This document shows positions 7,557 to 16,887 of a stretch of DNA of 64,000 bases, one piece after another. The notes under the pieces were generated by a model. It worked only from the letters and a program-made list of their open reading frames with translations, made no database searches and had not been told where the DNA came from. How positions within the stretch are numbered: position 1 is the stretch's first letter; each line of letters starts with the position of its first letter. The translations under genes and the position numbers were made by a program. Source of the stretch: Streptomyces sp. G-G2 (lineage in GTDB: Bacteria; Actinomycetota; Actinomycetes; Streptomycetales; Streptomycetaceae); NCBI RefSeq assembly GCF_030063135.1, contig NZ_JASISO010000007.1:1-64000 (forward strand), given 5' to 3'.

Positions 7557-8267
7557 ATGCGGAGCCCGCGCGCCTGCGCCCTGCCGGTCCTCGCCGCCCT
7601 GCTGGCGGTCACGGCCGGGTGCGCCGAAGCCGGGGGGCTGCGCAGCCGGGGCGCCCTGGGCGTCGTACACGCCCCGTCGGCCCTGTGGAAGGACCACCGG
7701 CCCGCCCCGCCCGAGGCCGGGCAGACCCCGGGGAAGGCCGCCGTCGTGCCGGGGCTGGCGCCGGTCCCCGGCCGGGACATGCGGGGGGTGGACGCGCTGG
7801 CCGTCGTACGGGCCGACCTCACAGCCGCCGCCCGGCAGGACGGCGGCACCGGACGCCTGGTGGACCCCAGGGCCGTGCGGCGGCTCGCGCTGTGCACGCG
7901 GGAGGCGGGCGGCGGCCCGGACTGCCCGCTCCGGCCGGGCGTCCTGCACGACCTCACGGGGAACGGCAAGCAGGAGCTGATCGCCGCCCTCGACATCGAC
8001 GGCAGGCTCAGCGAACTGCGGGTCTACACCGTCCAGGACGACGGCCGGATCGCCCGCGTCCTGTCCCGGCGCGGGGTCCTGGAGGGCGTCGAGGTCGCCG
8101 CCGAGCACCTGGCGGTCCGCGAGCCCACGTCCGACCCGAAGTACGTCGCCGTCTCCGACTACGTGTGGGAGCCCGCCGCCGGGATGATGAGCCTGAGCCG
8201 GCTGACCCTCGACGACTGCCCCGCCCGCAAGGACTCCGGCAGCCGCTGCTCGGGCGCCGGTTCGTGA
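7557..8267 (+). CDS. Lipoprotein preceding a sensor kinase gene
   Basis: The 236-residue protein starts with a lipoprotein signal: RACALPVLAALLAV followed by the lipobox TAGC with cysteine near residue 22. The mature part contains DLTGNGKQELIAALDIDGRL, which looks like a calcium-binding or FG-GAP-like turn, and further cysteines near the end. The sensor kinase starts 13 bases after its stop. It may act as an extracytoplasmic accessory or signal sensor for that kinase, which is an inference from position only. Confidence 0.72.
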   Translation: MRSPRACALPVLAALLAVTAGCAEAGGLRSRGALGVVHAPSALWKDHRPAPPEAGQTPGKAAVVPGLAPVPGRDMRGVDALAVVRADLTAAARQDGGTGRLVDPRAVRRLALCTREAGGGPDCPLRPGVLHDLTGNGKQELIAALDIDGRLSELRVYTVQDDGRIARVLSRRGVLEGVEVAAEHLAVREPTSDPKYVAVSDYVWEPAAGMMSLSRLTLDDCPARKDSGSRCSGAGS

Positions 8268-8280
8268 GGGGCGGCCCGCG

Positions 8281-9525
8281 GTGCGCGTGACGAGCAGCCT
8301 GCGCTGGAAGATCGCGCTCACCACCACCGCCGTGTGCTGCGCGGTGGCCGCGGTGCTCGGGATCCTGGTGCACGACGTCGTGGCCCGGCAGATCACCGGC
8401 GAGGTCCGCAAGGACGTGGACCGGGACCTCGACGAGGCCCTCGGCAACTACCAGTACGGCACCGGGTACGGCGACGGGAACGCCGCGCTGGACCCCGCCG
8501 GGCTGCCCCCGGAACTGCGCGCGCTGGCTGCGCGCGGCGAGACCGGCAGCATGGTCGGCGCCCGCGACGGCGCACCCGTCATGTGGGCCGCCGGGCCCGC
8601 CGACCACAGCGCGCTAGCGGTCTGGCAGCCGTACGAGGGCACGCGCGCCCGGCTGCGCGACATCGACACCGCGATCCTCGCCTCGTGCGCGATCGCGGCC
8701 GGACTGGTGGCGCTGGCCGGGCTGTTCCTCGCCGACCGGATCAGCCGCAGGCTGGTCAGGACGGCCGCCGTCGCCCGCCGGATCAGCGCCGGGGACCTGG
8801 ACGCGCGGGTCGGCCTGGCGGCGGGGCGGACCCACTACCGGGACGAAGTGCGGGACCTGGCCGTCGCGCTGGACTCGATGGCCGGATCGCTCCAGGGGCG
8901 GCTGGAGGCGGAGAAACGGTTCACCGCGGACGTCGCCCACGAGTTGCGCACCCCGCTGACGGGATCGCTGGCGGCGGCCTCGCTGCTGCCCGACGGCCGC
9001 CCCAAGGAGATGATCAACGACCGGCTGAAGGCGCTGCACCTGCTCACCGAGGACCTGCTGGAGATCTCCCGGCTGGACTCGGGCGTCGAACGGGCCGACC
9101 TGGCCCGGGTCGAACTCGGCCGGGCGGTCGAGCGGATCGTCACCGGGACGCGCGTGCCCGCCTCGGTGCGGGTGGTTCGGGACGCGGTGGTGCTGACCGA
9201 CCGGCGGCGCCTCGACCGGATCATGGCCAACCTGCTGGTCAACGCCGCCAAGCACGGGCGGCCGCCGGTGGAGATCACGGTCGAGGGTCCGCTGGTCGTC
9301 GTACGCGATCACGGGCCGGGCTATCCGGCCGAGCTGATCGAGCAGGGCCCGCAGCGGTTCCGTACCGGCGATCCGGGGCGGGGCCGGGGGCACGGGCTGG
9401 GCCTGACCATCGTGCTGGGCCAGGCCGCGGTGCTGGAGATCGCTCTCGACTTCGCCAACGCGCCGGACGGGGGCGCGGTGACGACGCTGCGGCTTCCCAT
9501 CGGAAAGCTGACGCCGGGCAGTTGA
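8281..9525 (+). CDS. Sensor histidine kinase without adjacent response regulator
   Basis: This 414-residue membrane kinase has two helices (residues about 10-31 and 127-150) flanking a sensor domain of about 95 residues. HAMP follows at about 150-205, then a HisKA segment with DVAHELRTPL (phospho-accepting His220). The ATPase domain has the N-box NLLVNAAKHG, DHGPGYP and GHGLGLTIV. The start is GTG. No receiver gene lies on either side within this window. The closest is the NarL-type regulator 45 kb away, so the pair is incomplete locally. A short hairpin at 9583-9599 follows the gene. Confidence 0.88.
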   Translation: MRVTSSLRWKIALTTTAVCCAVAAVLGILVHDVVARQITGEVRKDVDRDLDEALGNYQYGTGYGDGNAALDPAGLPPELRALAARGETGSMVGARDGAPVMWAAGPADHSALAVWQPYEGTRARLRDIDTAILASCAIAAGLVALAGLFLADRISRRLVRTAAVARRISAGDLDARVGLAAGRTHYRDEVRDLAVALDSMAGSLQGRLEAEKRFTADVAHELRTPLTGSLAAASLLPDGRPKEMINDRLKALHLLTEDLLEISRLDSGVERADLARVELGRAVERIVTGTRVPASVRVVRDAVVLTDRRRLDRIMANLLVNAAKHGRPPVEITVEGPLVVVRDHGPGYPAELIEQGPQRFRTGDPGRGRGHGLGLTIVLGQAAVLEIALDFANAPDGGAVTTLRLPIGKLTPGS

Positions 9526-9582
9526 CCGGCCGGGCGGCCGGCGGATGAACAACACGTGAACCGGAGCCGGGGGCAGCGTAGT

Positions 9583-9599
9583 TCCCCCTGGTGGGGGGA
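9583..9599 (+). terminator. Short hairpin after the sensor kinase
   Basis: TCCCCC and GGGGGA form a six-base stem with a five-base loop 58 bases after the kinase stop codon. It has no U-tract, as is common in Streptomyces terminators, and it is weak. Confidence 0.35.
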
Positions 9600-9743
9600 C
9601 GTGCGGAGGCGGTGGGCCACGCGAAGGGTGCCCCTGCCGAGGTTCCAGCCACGGGGCCGATAACCTTACGTGTCCACTCTGGGCAGGGATCTTCCCCACA
9701 GCACGGACAAATGACGCACGCACTCATGTGAAAGGCCTCGCCC

Positions 9744-11531
9744 ATGGGTATTCGGAGCTTGTTCCGCAAGGTTTTCGGCCGTTCCCCGGAACCGGCCCTG
9801 GAGGCCTCGGCGGACACCACCGCCGCCGTCCCGCAGGCCGCCGTCCCCTCCCAGGGGGCCGAACGCACCCCCCTGGACGCGGCGGCGGAACTGGTGGCGG
9901 CGTCCTTCGACAGCCCTACGGTCCCCCCGCAGTCCACCGCGCGCGACGGCGGCGGCACGGTCCTGACCGCCCCGACCCCGCCCCCCACCGCCGACCCCAC
10001 GGTCCCGGAAGCCCGCCGCCACCCTTCCGCCCCGACGGAACCGGAACCCCTCCCCGCCGAGGCGTCGACCCCGCAGGCGGCCGACGCCGTCGCGCCGGAG
10101 GCGGAGGCCGAGCCGGTCGCCGCCGAGGCGGATGCCGAGCCGGTCGCCGAGACCGTCACGCCGGAGGCCGAGGCCGACGCGGTACAGGTCGAGGCCGTCG
10201 CACCGGAGGCGGAAGCCGAACCGGCCGCCGCCGAGGCGGAAGCCGAGCCGGTCGCCGCCGAGGCGGAAGCCGAGCCGGTCGCCGAGGCCGTCACGCCGGA
10301 AGCGGAAGCCAAGCCGGTCGCCGCCGAGGCGGCCCAGCCCGCGGCCGACGCGGCAGCGGACCCCGCGCCGCAGGCGCTGGACAAGGTCGAGGCCCCCGCC
10401 GCCGACGTGGTCGCGCCGCAGGCGCAGGACGAGCCGGTCGCTGAAGCCGCCCCCGAGGCGGAAGCCGAGCCGGTCGTCGAGGCCGCGCCCCTCGCGGCAG
10501 CGGACCCCGCGCCGCAGGCGCAGGACAAGGTCGAGGCCCCCGCCGCCGACGCGGTGGCGCCGCAGGCGCAGACCGAACCCGCCACGTCCGCGGATCCCGC
10601 GCCGCAGGCGCAGGACGAGCCGGTCGTCGAGGTCGCACCCGTCGCGGCAACGGAGCCCGCGCGGGCCGAACCGGTCACCGCCGAGGCAGAGGCCGAACCC
10701 GCCGCCGCAACGGCAACGCCCAAGCCGGTCGCGGCAGCCGTCGAGGCGCCGGAGGCCGAACCGGCCGCCGAGCCCGCACCCCTCGCGGCAGCGGACCCCG
10801 CGCCGCAGGCGCAGCCCCTGGCCGCGCACGCGGCCGACGCGGAAGCGCACCCCGCCCCCCTCACGGCGGCCAAGGCCGAGTCCGGCCTCCCGGTCCCCGC
10901 CGAGGTCCGGCGGCGGGCGCCCGCGCTCGGGGGTGCCTACAAGGCCGCCGCCCAGGCACTGCGCGCCAAGGACGCCACCGGCACCCGCGCCACGGTGTAC
11001 CTGGTGCTCGACCGCTCCGGCTCCATGCGCCCGTTCTACAAGGACGGCAGCGCCCAGTACCTGGCCGACCACGTCCTCGCCCTCGCCGCGCACCTCGACG
11101 AGGCCGCCACCGTGCACACCGTCTTCTTCTCCACCGACATCGACGGCGCCGCCGACCTCACCCTCGACGAGCACGAGGGCTGGGTCGCCGCCCGCCACGC
11201 CGCCTTCGGACGCATGGGCCGCACCAGCTACCACCGCGCCGTCGAAGAGGTCGTCGAGCACTACCAGAAGAACGGCGGCGAGGGCCGCGCCCTGGTCGTC
11301 TTCCAGACGGACGGCGCCCCCGACAACCGCGTCCCCGCCCGCGCGGCCCTCGCCGAGGCCGCCGCGCTCGACATCCACTGGCAGTTCGTGGCCTTCGGTG
11401 ACCACGACGCCAAGGCCTTCGACTTCCTGCGCAAGCTGGACGCCGAGAACGCCGGGTTCTTCCACGCGGGCCCCGCCCCGCAGGAGCTGACCTCGGCCGC
11501 CCTCCTCACGGGCATCCTGAACCACCTGTAG
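9744..11531 (+). CDS. TerF-like VWA-domain protein with long Ala/Glu/Pro repeat region
   Basis: The 595-residue protein begins with a short basic segment, [15 protein letters not shown], then runs for about 350 residues through degenerate repeats of the type [17 protein letters not shown] and [16 protein letters not shown]. The C-terminal 190 residues are a von Willebrand A domain of the tellurium-resistance (TerF) type. It has the metal-site motif DRSGSM near residue 424, a conserved Thr in GRTSYHRA, and FQTDGAPDN. Such proteins are linked to ter-like stress systems, but no other ter gene is present here. The repeat region is probably disordered and is likely to vary in length between strains. 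Confidence 0.82.
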   Translation: MGIRSLFRKVFGRSPEPALEASADTTAAVPQAAVPSQGAERTPLDAAAELVAASFDSPTVPPQSTARDGGGTVLTAPTPPPTADPTVPEARRHPSAPTEPEPLPAEASTPQAADAVAPEAEAEPVAAEADAEPVAETVTPEAEADAVQVEAVAPEAEAEPAAAEAEAEPVAAEAEAEPVAEAVTPEAEAKPVAAEAAQPAADAAADPAPQALDKVEAPAADVVAPQAQDEPVAEAAPEAEAEPVVEAAPLAAADPAPQAQDKVEAPAADAVAPQAQTEPATSADPAPQAQDEPVVEVAPVAATEPARAEPVTAEAEAEPAAATATPKPVAAAVEAPEAEPAAEPAPLAAADPAPQAQPLAAHAADAEAHPAPLTAAKAESGLPVPAEVRRRAPALGGAYKAAAQALRAKDATGTRATVYLVLDRSGSMRPFYKDGSAQYLADHVLALAAHLDEAATVHTVFFSTDIDGAADLTLDEHEGWVAARHAAFGRMGRTSYHRAVEEVVEHYQKNGGEGRALVVFQTDGAPDNRVPARAALAEAAALDIHWQFVAFGDHDAKAFDFLRKLDAENAGFFHAGPAPQELTSAALLTGILNHL

Positions 11532-11545
11532 GGCGCACACCGCCT

Positions 11546-11596
11546 ACGAGGAAGCCCCCGCCGGGATCCGATGATCCGGCGGGGGCTTCCTCGTAC
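11546..11596. terminator. Bidirectional terminator between VWA gene and aspS
   Basis: A perfect 20-base stem (11546-11565 with 11577-11596) surrounds an 11-base loop, with AAGCCCCCGCCGG paired to CCGGCGGGGGCTT. It lies between two convergent genes and should end both transcripts. Confidence 0.88.
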
Positions 11597-11614
11597 AGCG
11601 GAGGCGGAAGGCGA

Positions 11615-13405
11615 CTACTCGGCGGCCGGAGCCGCGGCCTGCTTCGTCTCCACCGGCTTGCGCAGCGCGATGTTCAGCTCGCGCAGACGGGACTCCTCCA
11701 GCACCGTCGGCGCGCCCATCATCAAGTCCTGGGCGTTGCCGTTGAGCGGGAAGGCGATCGTCTCGCGGATGTTCGGCTCGTCGGCCAGCAGCATCACGAT
11801 GCGGTCGACGCCCGGGGCGATGCCACCGTGCGGCGGGGCGCCGAGGCGGAACGCCTTCAGCATGCCCGCGAACTCCCGCTCGACCGTCTCGGCCTCGTAA
11901 CCGGCGATGCCGAAGGCCTTCAGCATCAGCTCGGGCTCGTGGTTGCGGATGGCGCCGGAGGACAGCTCGATGCCGTTGCAGACGATGTCGTACTGCCAGG
12001 CCAGGATGTCGAGCGGGTCCTTCTCCTCCAGGTCCTTCATGCCGCCCTGCGGCATGGAGAAGGGGTTGTGGGAGAAGTCGATCCGGCCGGTCTCCTCGTC
12101 CTTCTCGTACATCGGGAAGTCGACGATCCAGCAGAAGCGGAAGACGTTCTCCTCGAACTGGCCCGCCCGCTTGGCCGCCTCGACCCGGACGCCCGACATG
12201 ATCTTGGAGACCTCGTCGAACTCGCCCGCGCCGAAGAACACCGCGTGGCCCGCCGCGAGGCCGAGGCGCTCGGTGAGGACCTTGACGTTCTCCTCGGTGA
12301 GGAACTTGGCGATCGGGCCGGTCAGGGCGCCGTCCTCGCCGACGCGGACCCAGGCCAGGCCCTTGGCGCCGAGCGAGATCGCGTACTCGCCCAGGCCGTC
12401 GAAGAACTTGCGCGACTGCGCGGCGGTGTCCGGGACGGCCAGCGCGCGCACGTGCTTGCCCGCGAACGCCTTGAACTCGGAGGCCTCGAAGACATCGGTG
12501 ATGTCGACCAGTTCGAGCGTGGTGCGCAGGTCGGGCTTGTCGTTGCCGTACTTCACCATCGACTCGCGGAACGGGATCCGCGGGAACGGCGAGGTGACCG
12601 GGCGGCCCTTGCCGAACTCGGTGAAGATCTCCGTCATCAGCTTCTCGATGGGCTGGAAGACGTCTTCCTGCTCCACGAACGACATCTCGACGTCGAGCTG
12701 GTAGAACTCGCCCGGCGAACGGTCGGCGCGGGCGTCCTCGTCGCGGAAGCACGGCGCGATCTGGAAGTACCGGTCGAAGCCGGAGATCATCAGCAGCTGC
12801 TTGAACTGCTGCGGCGCCTGCGGCAGGGCGTAGAACTTGCCCGGGTTCAGGCGGGACGGCACCACGAAGTCACGGGCGCCCTCGGGGGAGGTCGCGGTGA
12901 GGATCGGGGTCGCCATCTCGTTGAAGCCGAGGTTGACCATCTTGGAGCGGATGGAGGCGATGACGGCGGAGCGCAGCATGATGTTGCGGTGCATGCGCTC
13001 GCGGCGCAGGTCGAGGAAGCGGTACTCCAGGCGCCGCTCCTCGTTCACCCCGTCGTCCGTGTTGATCGTGAAGGGCAGCGGACCGGCCGCGCCGAGCAGC
13101 TCGACCTCGGTGACCTCGATCTCGATGTCACCGGTGCCCAGCTCGGGGTTGACGTTGTCCGCGCCGCGCGAGACGACCTTGCCGTCGATGCGGACGACGG
13201 ACTCCTTGGAGACGCTGGAGAGCGCCTCGTTCGCCTGGGTGCCGGGGCGGGCGACGAGCTGGACCAGACCGTAGTGGTCGCGCAGATCGATGAAGAGGAT
13301 GCCGCCCAGGTCTCGACGGTTGTGCAGCCAGCCGCTGAGCCGGACGTCGGAGCCGACGTCAGAGGCGCGGAGCTCGCCGCAGCTGTGGGACCTGTACCGA
13401 TGCAT
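11615..13405 (-). CDS. aspS: Aspartate--tRNA ligase
   Basis: AspRS charges tRNA-Asp, and in bacteria with GatCAB sometimes also tRNA-Asn, with aspartate. The 596-residue length is typical of the bacterial form. The N-terminal OB anticodon-binding domain covers about residues 1-110. The class II motif 2 region reads FDRYFQIAPCFRDEDARADR, and motif 3 reads GVDRIVMLLADEPNIRE near residue 545. Between them lies the bacterial GAD insert (about 300-420). The ATG at 13405 begins MHRYRSHSCGELR, the usual AspRS opening. The gene is divergent from the SpoIIE-type regulator with 125 bases between them. Confidence 0.97.
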   Translation of the reverse strand: MHRYRSHSCGELRASDVGSDVRLSGWLHNRRDLGGILFIDLRDHYGLVQLVARPGTQANEALSSVSKESVVRIDGKVVSRGADNVNPELGTGDIEIEVTEVELLGAAGPLPFTINTDDGVNEERRLEYRFLDLRRERMHRNIMLRSAVIASIRSKMVNLGFNEMATPILTATSPEGARDFVVPSRLNPGKFYALPQAPQQFKQLLMISGFDRYFQIAPCFRDEDARADRSPGEFYQLDVEMSFVEQEDVFQPIEKLMTEIFTEFGKGRPVTSPFPRIPFRESMVKYGNDKPDLRTTLELVDITDVFEASEFKAFAGKHVRALAVPDTAAQSRKFFDGLGEYAISLGAKGLAWVRVGEDGALTGPIAKFLTEENVKVLTERLGLAAGHAVFFGAGEFDEVSKIMSGVRVEAAKRAGQFEENVFRFCWIVDFPMYEKDEETGRIDFSHNPFSMPQGGMKDLEEKDPLDILAWQYDIVCNGIELSSGAIRNHEPELMLKAFGIAGYEAETVEREFAGMLKAFRLGAPPHGGIAPGVDRIVMLLADEPNIRETIAFPLNGNAQDLMMGAPTVLEESRLRELNIALRKPVETKQAAAPAAE

Positions 13406-13530
13406 CGTTCATCCAGTTCTTCGCGATAGCAGGGTGGGATTCAACCGTCCCAAGGTTACCGTCCGGCCGGGGGCGCCCGGAGGCCCGCCAGAACGGGCAC
13501 CCCCGGGGCCCGACCTGTAAAGATGACTCA

Positions 13531-15756
13531 ATGCGCACCGAGGACCTCCTGGCGGCGATCGCGACCGGTCTGTGGCGCTGGGACAACGCCTCCGGGACGG
13601 TCACCCTCGACGGTGAGGCCGCCCGGCTGCTCGGGCTGCCCGCGGAGGGCGTCACCCTGCCCGAGGTGGCCGTGCGGTCCCGGTTCCACCCGGTGGACTG
13701 GAACGAGATCAACGGGATCGTGAACCTCGCCGTCGCCGAGGGCACCCTGGCCGAGGCCCGGCTGCGGATCATGGACGAGGACGGGCGGGTGCTGCGGACC
13801 GTACGCAGCCGCTCCAAGCCGCTGCCGAACGTCGCCGCGGACGGCCGGATCGACTACGAGCTGATCGGCACGATCCAGGAGATCGCCGAGCCGCAGCCGG
13901 GCACCACGGCCGTCCACACCCCCATCACCGGCGACTGGCGGCGCTCCCGCGAGGCCTTCCTGCTGGACGCGGGCCGGGCGCTGGCCGAGGCCCGGTCCAC
14001 GGCGGAGGTGCTGCGGGTGGCGGCCTCGCTGTCGATGCCCGGGTTCAGTCCGGACGGGCTGGCCGTCTTCGGGGTGGACGGGGACCGGCTGTCGCTCATC
14101 GGGCACCACGGGCACGACGTCGGGGACGAGAACCCCTTCGCGGAGATGCGGGTGGACACCGATTACCCGGCCGCGGAGGTCGTCCGCACCGGCCGGGCGA
14201 TCTATCTCCCCACGCCCGAGGACTACAAACGGCGCTTTCCGGCCACCTGGCCGCTCGCCCAGCGCTTCGGCAGGATCTCCTGGGCCTTCCTCCCGCTGAT
14301 CGTCGCCGGGCGCACCATGGGGGCCTGGATGGCCGCCTTCAAGCACCCGGTGTACTTCTCCCCCGACGAGCGGTCCGTGCTCACCACGGTGGCCCGGATG
14401 CTCGCGCAGGCCCTCCAGCGCGCCGTGGTGGCCGAATCCGAGCGGGAACTCACCACCGGTCTCCAGCGGTCGATGATGCCCCAGCTGGGCCCCGAGATCC
14501 CGGGCATGACCCTGGCCGCCCGTTACGTCCCGACCGGCGGCGGCCTCCAGGTCGGCGGCGACTGGTACGACATGATCCCGCTGCCGTCGGGGAGGTTCGC
14601 CCTGGTCATCGGGGACGTCCAGGGGCACGACGTCCGCGCGGCGGGCCTGATGGGCCAGCTGCGGATCGCCGTACGGGCCTACGCCTCCGAGGGCCACCGG
14701 CCGGACGCGGTGCTCTCCCGGGCCTCCCGCTTCCTCGCCGGGCTGTGCCCGACCGAGGAGGCCTCGGACTCCGCCGCCTCCGCCGACGGCTCGGGGGTGC
14801 ACGCCTACGACGACGGGGACTTCCTCAGCCCGCGCTTCGCGACCTGCCTGTACGTCGAGTGCGACCCGCAGACCGGCCTGCTGGAGGTGGCCCGGGCGGG
14901 CCACCCCGACCCGGCGATCCGGATGACCGACGGCACGGTGCTGATGCGCCCCACCGCGGGCGGTCTGCCGCTGGGGATCGTCCCGGACACCGACTATCCG
15001 ACGACCCGGTTCACCCTGGAACCGGGCGAGACGATGTTGCTGTGCACCGACGGCCTGATCGAGACCGGCGGCCACGACCTGGACACCGGCTGGGCCCGGC
15101 TGCGGGCCATCCTGGAATCCGAGACGCACGACACCGAGAGCCTGGAGAAACTCGCCGACCTGCTGGTCTCCGCCGTCCACGGACCGTCCTCGCACCACAC
15201 CACGGGCCCGCTCGCCGACCGCCGCGAGGACGACATAGCCCTGGTGCTGCTGTGCCGCGAGGGCCCCGGCTGCGGCTGCGGCACCTCGGCCCACCCCGCC
15301 CGCCCGGTCCGCCGCACGATGCTGACCGTGGCGCAGGCCGAACCGGAACGCATCGCGGGCGCCCGGCAGCAGATCCGCGAGCTGCTCCACGACTGGGCGG
15401 ACGAGGACCAGTTGGACTCGGCGGTGCTGATGGTGTCGGAGATGGTGACGAACGTCCTGATGCACACGGACGGCGACGCGCTCCTCATGGCCGAGGCCGT
15501 CGGTGAACCGGGCGGCCGCTGCCTGCGCGTGGAGGTCGCGGACTCCAGCGACGAGCCGCCCCACAAACGCCAGCCGGGCGAAATGGCCTCCAGCGGCCGC
15601 GGCGTCCTCCTGATGGAGATGCTGGCCGACAGCTGGGGCGTCGACCCCCGCGGCGAGGGCAAATCCATCTGGTTCGAACTGAACGAGCAGTCGAAGGAGG
15701 ACGACGCCAGCTCCACCTCCAGCCCCGCCGGAACATCCAGCCCCGCCGGCGTGTGA
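13531..15756 (+). CDS. PAS-GAF-SpoIIE phosphatase with C-terminal RsbW-like ATPase domain
   Basis: This 741-residue soluble regulator combines four domains: a PAS-like sensor (about 1-115), a GAF sensor (about 140-295), a PP2C/SpoIIE phosphatase (about 310-575), and an anti-sigma-type ATPase (about 610-735). The phosphatase has GGDWYDM, VIGDVQGHD, CTDGLIE and REDDIALV. The ATPase has VSEMVTNVLMHT and SGRGVLLMEM. This arrangement is abundant in Streptomyces and acts on anti-sigma-factor antagonists in sigma-B-like partner switching. The partners are not visible here. Its last codons, SPAGTSSPAGV and the stop, come from a dispersed intergenic repeat. Confidence 0.9.
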   Translation: MRTEDLLAAIATGLWRWDNASGTVTLDGEAARLLGLPAEGVTLPEVAVRSRFHPVDWNEINGIVNLAVAEGTLAEARLRIMDEDGRVLRTVRSRSKPLPNVAADGRIDYELIGTIQEIAEPQPGTTAVHTPITGDWRRSREAFLLDAGRALAEARSTAEVLRVAASLSMPGFSPDGLAVFGVDGDRLSLIGHHGHDVGDENPFAEMRVDTDYPAAEVVRTGRAIYLPTPEDYKRRFPATWPLAQRFGRISWAFLPLIVAGRTMGAWMAAFKHPVYFSPDERSVLTTVARMLAQALQRAVVAESERELTTGLQRSMMPQLGPEIPGMTLAARYVPTGGGLQVGGDWYDMIPLPSGRFALVIGDVQGHDVRAAGLMGQLRIAVRAYASEGHRPDAVLSRASRFLAGLCPTEEASDSAASADGSGVHAYDDGDFLSPRFATCLYVECDPQTGLLEVARAGHPDPAIRMTDGTVLMRPTAGGLPLGIVPDTDYPTTRFTLEPGETMLLCTDGLIETGGHDLDTGWARLRAILESETHDTESLEKLADLLVSAVHGPSSHHTTGPLADRREDDIALVLLCREGPGCGCGTSAHPARPVRRTMLTVAQAEPERIAGARQQIRELLHDWADEDQLDSAVLMVSEMVTNVLMHTDGDALLMAEAVGEPGGRCLRVEVADSSDEPPHKRQPGEMASSGRGVLLMEMLADSWGVDPRGEGKSIWFELNEQSKEDDASSTSSPAGTSSPAGV

Positions 15757-15783
15757 GGCGCGGGGTCCGGGGCGGAGCCCCGG
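15737..15783. repeat. Dispersed Streptomyces intergenic repeat (copy 1)
   Basis: CCAGCCCCGCCGGCGTGTGA begins a 47-base block that continues with GGCGCGGGGTCCGGGGCGGA and ends in GCCCCGG. The same core recurs at 30644-30705 and 35865-35917. Here it overlaps the end of the SpoIIE-type gene and supplies its stop codon. Confidence 0.75.
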
Positions 15784-15806
15784 CCGCCCCGCCCCCGGCG
15801 CGCGTG

Positions 15807-16766
15807 CTACCGGGTCCGCTCCGTCGTCGGCACCGTACCGAGCCGGCCGGCCTGGAAGTCGTCGAAGGCCTGCTGCAGCTCGTGCTTGCTGTTCATCACG
15901 AACGGCCCGTAGTGCGCCATCGGCTCCCGGATGGGACGGCCGCCGAGGAGTACGACCTCCAGGTCCGGGGCGTTGGAGTCCTGGGCCTCGTCCGCCCGCA
16001 CCGTGAGCGAGCCGCCCTCGCCGAAGACGGCCGTCTGCCCGGTGTGCACGGGCCGCCGGTCGGTTCCGACGCTGCCGCGCCCGGCCATGACGTAGGCGAG
16101 GGCGTTGAAGTCCTCGCGCCAGGGGAGGGTGATCTGCGCGCCCGGGCTGACCGTCGCGTGGATCATCGTGATCGGGGTGTGGGTGATGCCCGGGCCCTGG
16201 TGTCCGTCCAGCTCACCGGCGATGACGCGGAGCAGCGCGCCGCCGTCGGGGGTGGAGAGCAGCTGGACCTGGCCGCCGCCGATGTCCTGGTAGCGCGGGG
16301 GCATCATCTTGTCGGAGGCCGGGAGGTTGACCCACAGCTGGAGGCCGTGGAACAGCCCGCCGGACACGACGAGGGACTCCGGCGGGGCCTCGATGTGCAG
16401 GAGGCCCGAACCGGCGGTCATCCACTGGGTGTCGCCGCCGTTGATGACTCCGCCGCCGCCGTTGCTGTCCTGGTGGACGAAGGTTCCGTCGATCAGGTAG
16501 GTGACGGTCTCGAAGCCGCGGTGCGGGTGCCAGGGCGTGCCCTTGGGCTCGCCCGGCGCGTACTCCACCTCACCCATCTGGTCCATCATGATGAACGGGT
16601 CGAGGTGCTGGTAGTTGATCCCCGCGAACGCGCGGCGCACCGGGAACCCCTCTCCCTCGAACCCACCGGGAGCGGTCGTGACGGCCAGCACGGGCCGCGC
16701 TGCGGCCGCCTGGGGCGCGGCGACGCGCGGAAGCATCAACGGGTTCTCAACAGTCACTGCAGGCAT
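15807..16766 (-). CDS. Pirin family protein
   Basis: Pirins are cupin-fold metal proteins. Some have quercetin dioxygenase activity and others act as redox-sensitive regulators. The 319-residue length is usual. The metal-site motifs are intact: WHPHRGFETVTYLIDG supplies two histidines, and GSGLLHIEAPPES supplies the third histidine and the glutamate. The ATG at 16766 follows a strong GGAGG. Immediately upstream are two small inverted repeats that probably form an operator. The gene is convergent with the SpoIIE-type regulator. Confidence 0.93.
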   Translation of the reverse strand: MPAVTVENPLMLPRVAAPQAAAARPVLAVTTAPGGFEGEGFPVRRAFAGINYQHLDPFIMMDQMGEVEYAPGEPKGTPWHPHRGFETVTYLIDGTFVHQDSNGGGGVINGGDTQWMTAGSGLLHIEAPPESLVVSGGLFHGLQLWVNLPASDKMMPPRYQDIGGGQVQLLSTPDGGALLRVIAGELDGHQGPGITHTPITMIHATVSPGAQITLPWREDFNALAYVMAGRGSVGTDRRPVHTGQTAVFGEGGSLTVRADEAQDSNAPDLEVVLLGGRPIREPMAHYGPFVMNSKHELQQAFDDFQAGRLGTVPTTERTR

Positions 16767-16786
16767 GGTCGGGGCCTCCTTCTGAC

Positions 16787-16813
16787 TCAACTTTAGTTGA
16801 AAGTCGAACTTTC
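16787..16813 (-). promoter_or_regulatory. Candidate operator for the pirin gene
   Basis: Two adjacent AT-rich dyads lie 20 to 47 bases before the pirin start. The first is TCAACT-TT-AGTTGA at 16787-16800. The second is GAAAGT-CGA-ACTTTC at 16799-16813. In this GC-rich context such symmetry is unlikely by chance and suggests a dimeric repressor of the MarR or TetR type. The regulator itself is not identified. Confidence 0.6.
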
Positions 16814-16836
16814 TGCCACACCCGACAGAACAGAAG

Positions 16837-16864
16837 CGGCCCCGGGGGAATTCCCCCGGGGCCG
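16837..16864 (-). terminator. 28-base perfect palindrome, likely terminator
   Basis: CGGCCCCGGGGGAA is followed directly by its reverse complement with no spacer. It lies 24 bases after the small secreted-peptide gene (16888-17091) and upstream of pirin, so it would insulate the pirin promoter from that gene. Confidence 0.75.
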
Positions 16865-16887
16865 TCAGGTCCATGGAACCACCACCG

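Noticed and set aside
4763..7996. Minus-strand frame of 1077 codons
   Set aside because: It runs opposite three well-supported plus-strand genes and has the His/Gln/Gly/Arg composition typical of antisense frames in high-GC DNA.
9275..11540. Two long minus-strand frames opposite the VWA gene
   Set aside because: They reflect the GC-rich repeat region read backwards. The plus-strand frame ends in a recognisable VWA domain.
13406..13530. T-box or tRNA-like leader before aspS
   Set aside because: The 125-base divergent region has no specifier or antiterminator pattern and no tRNA-like arms.
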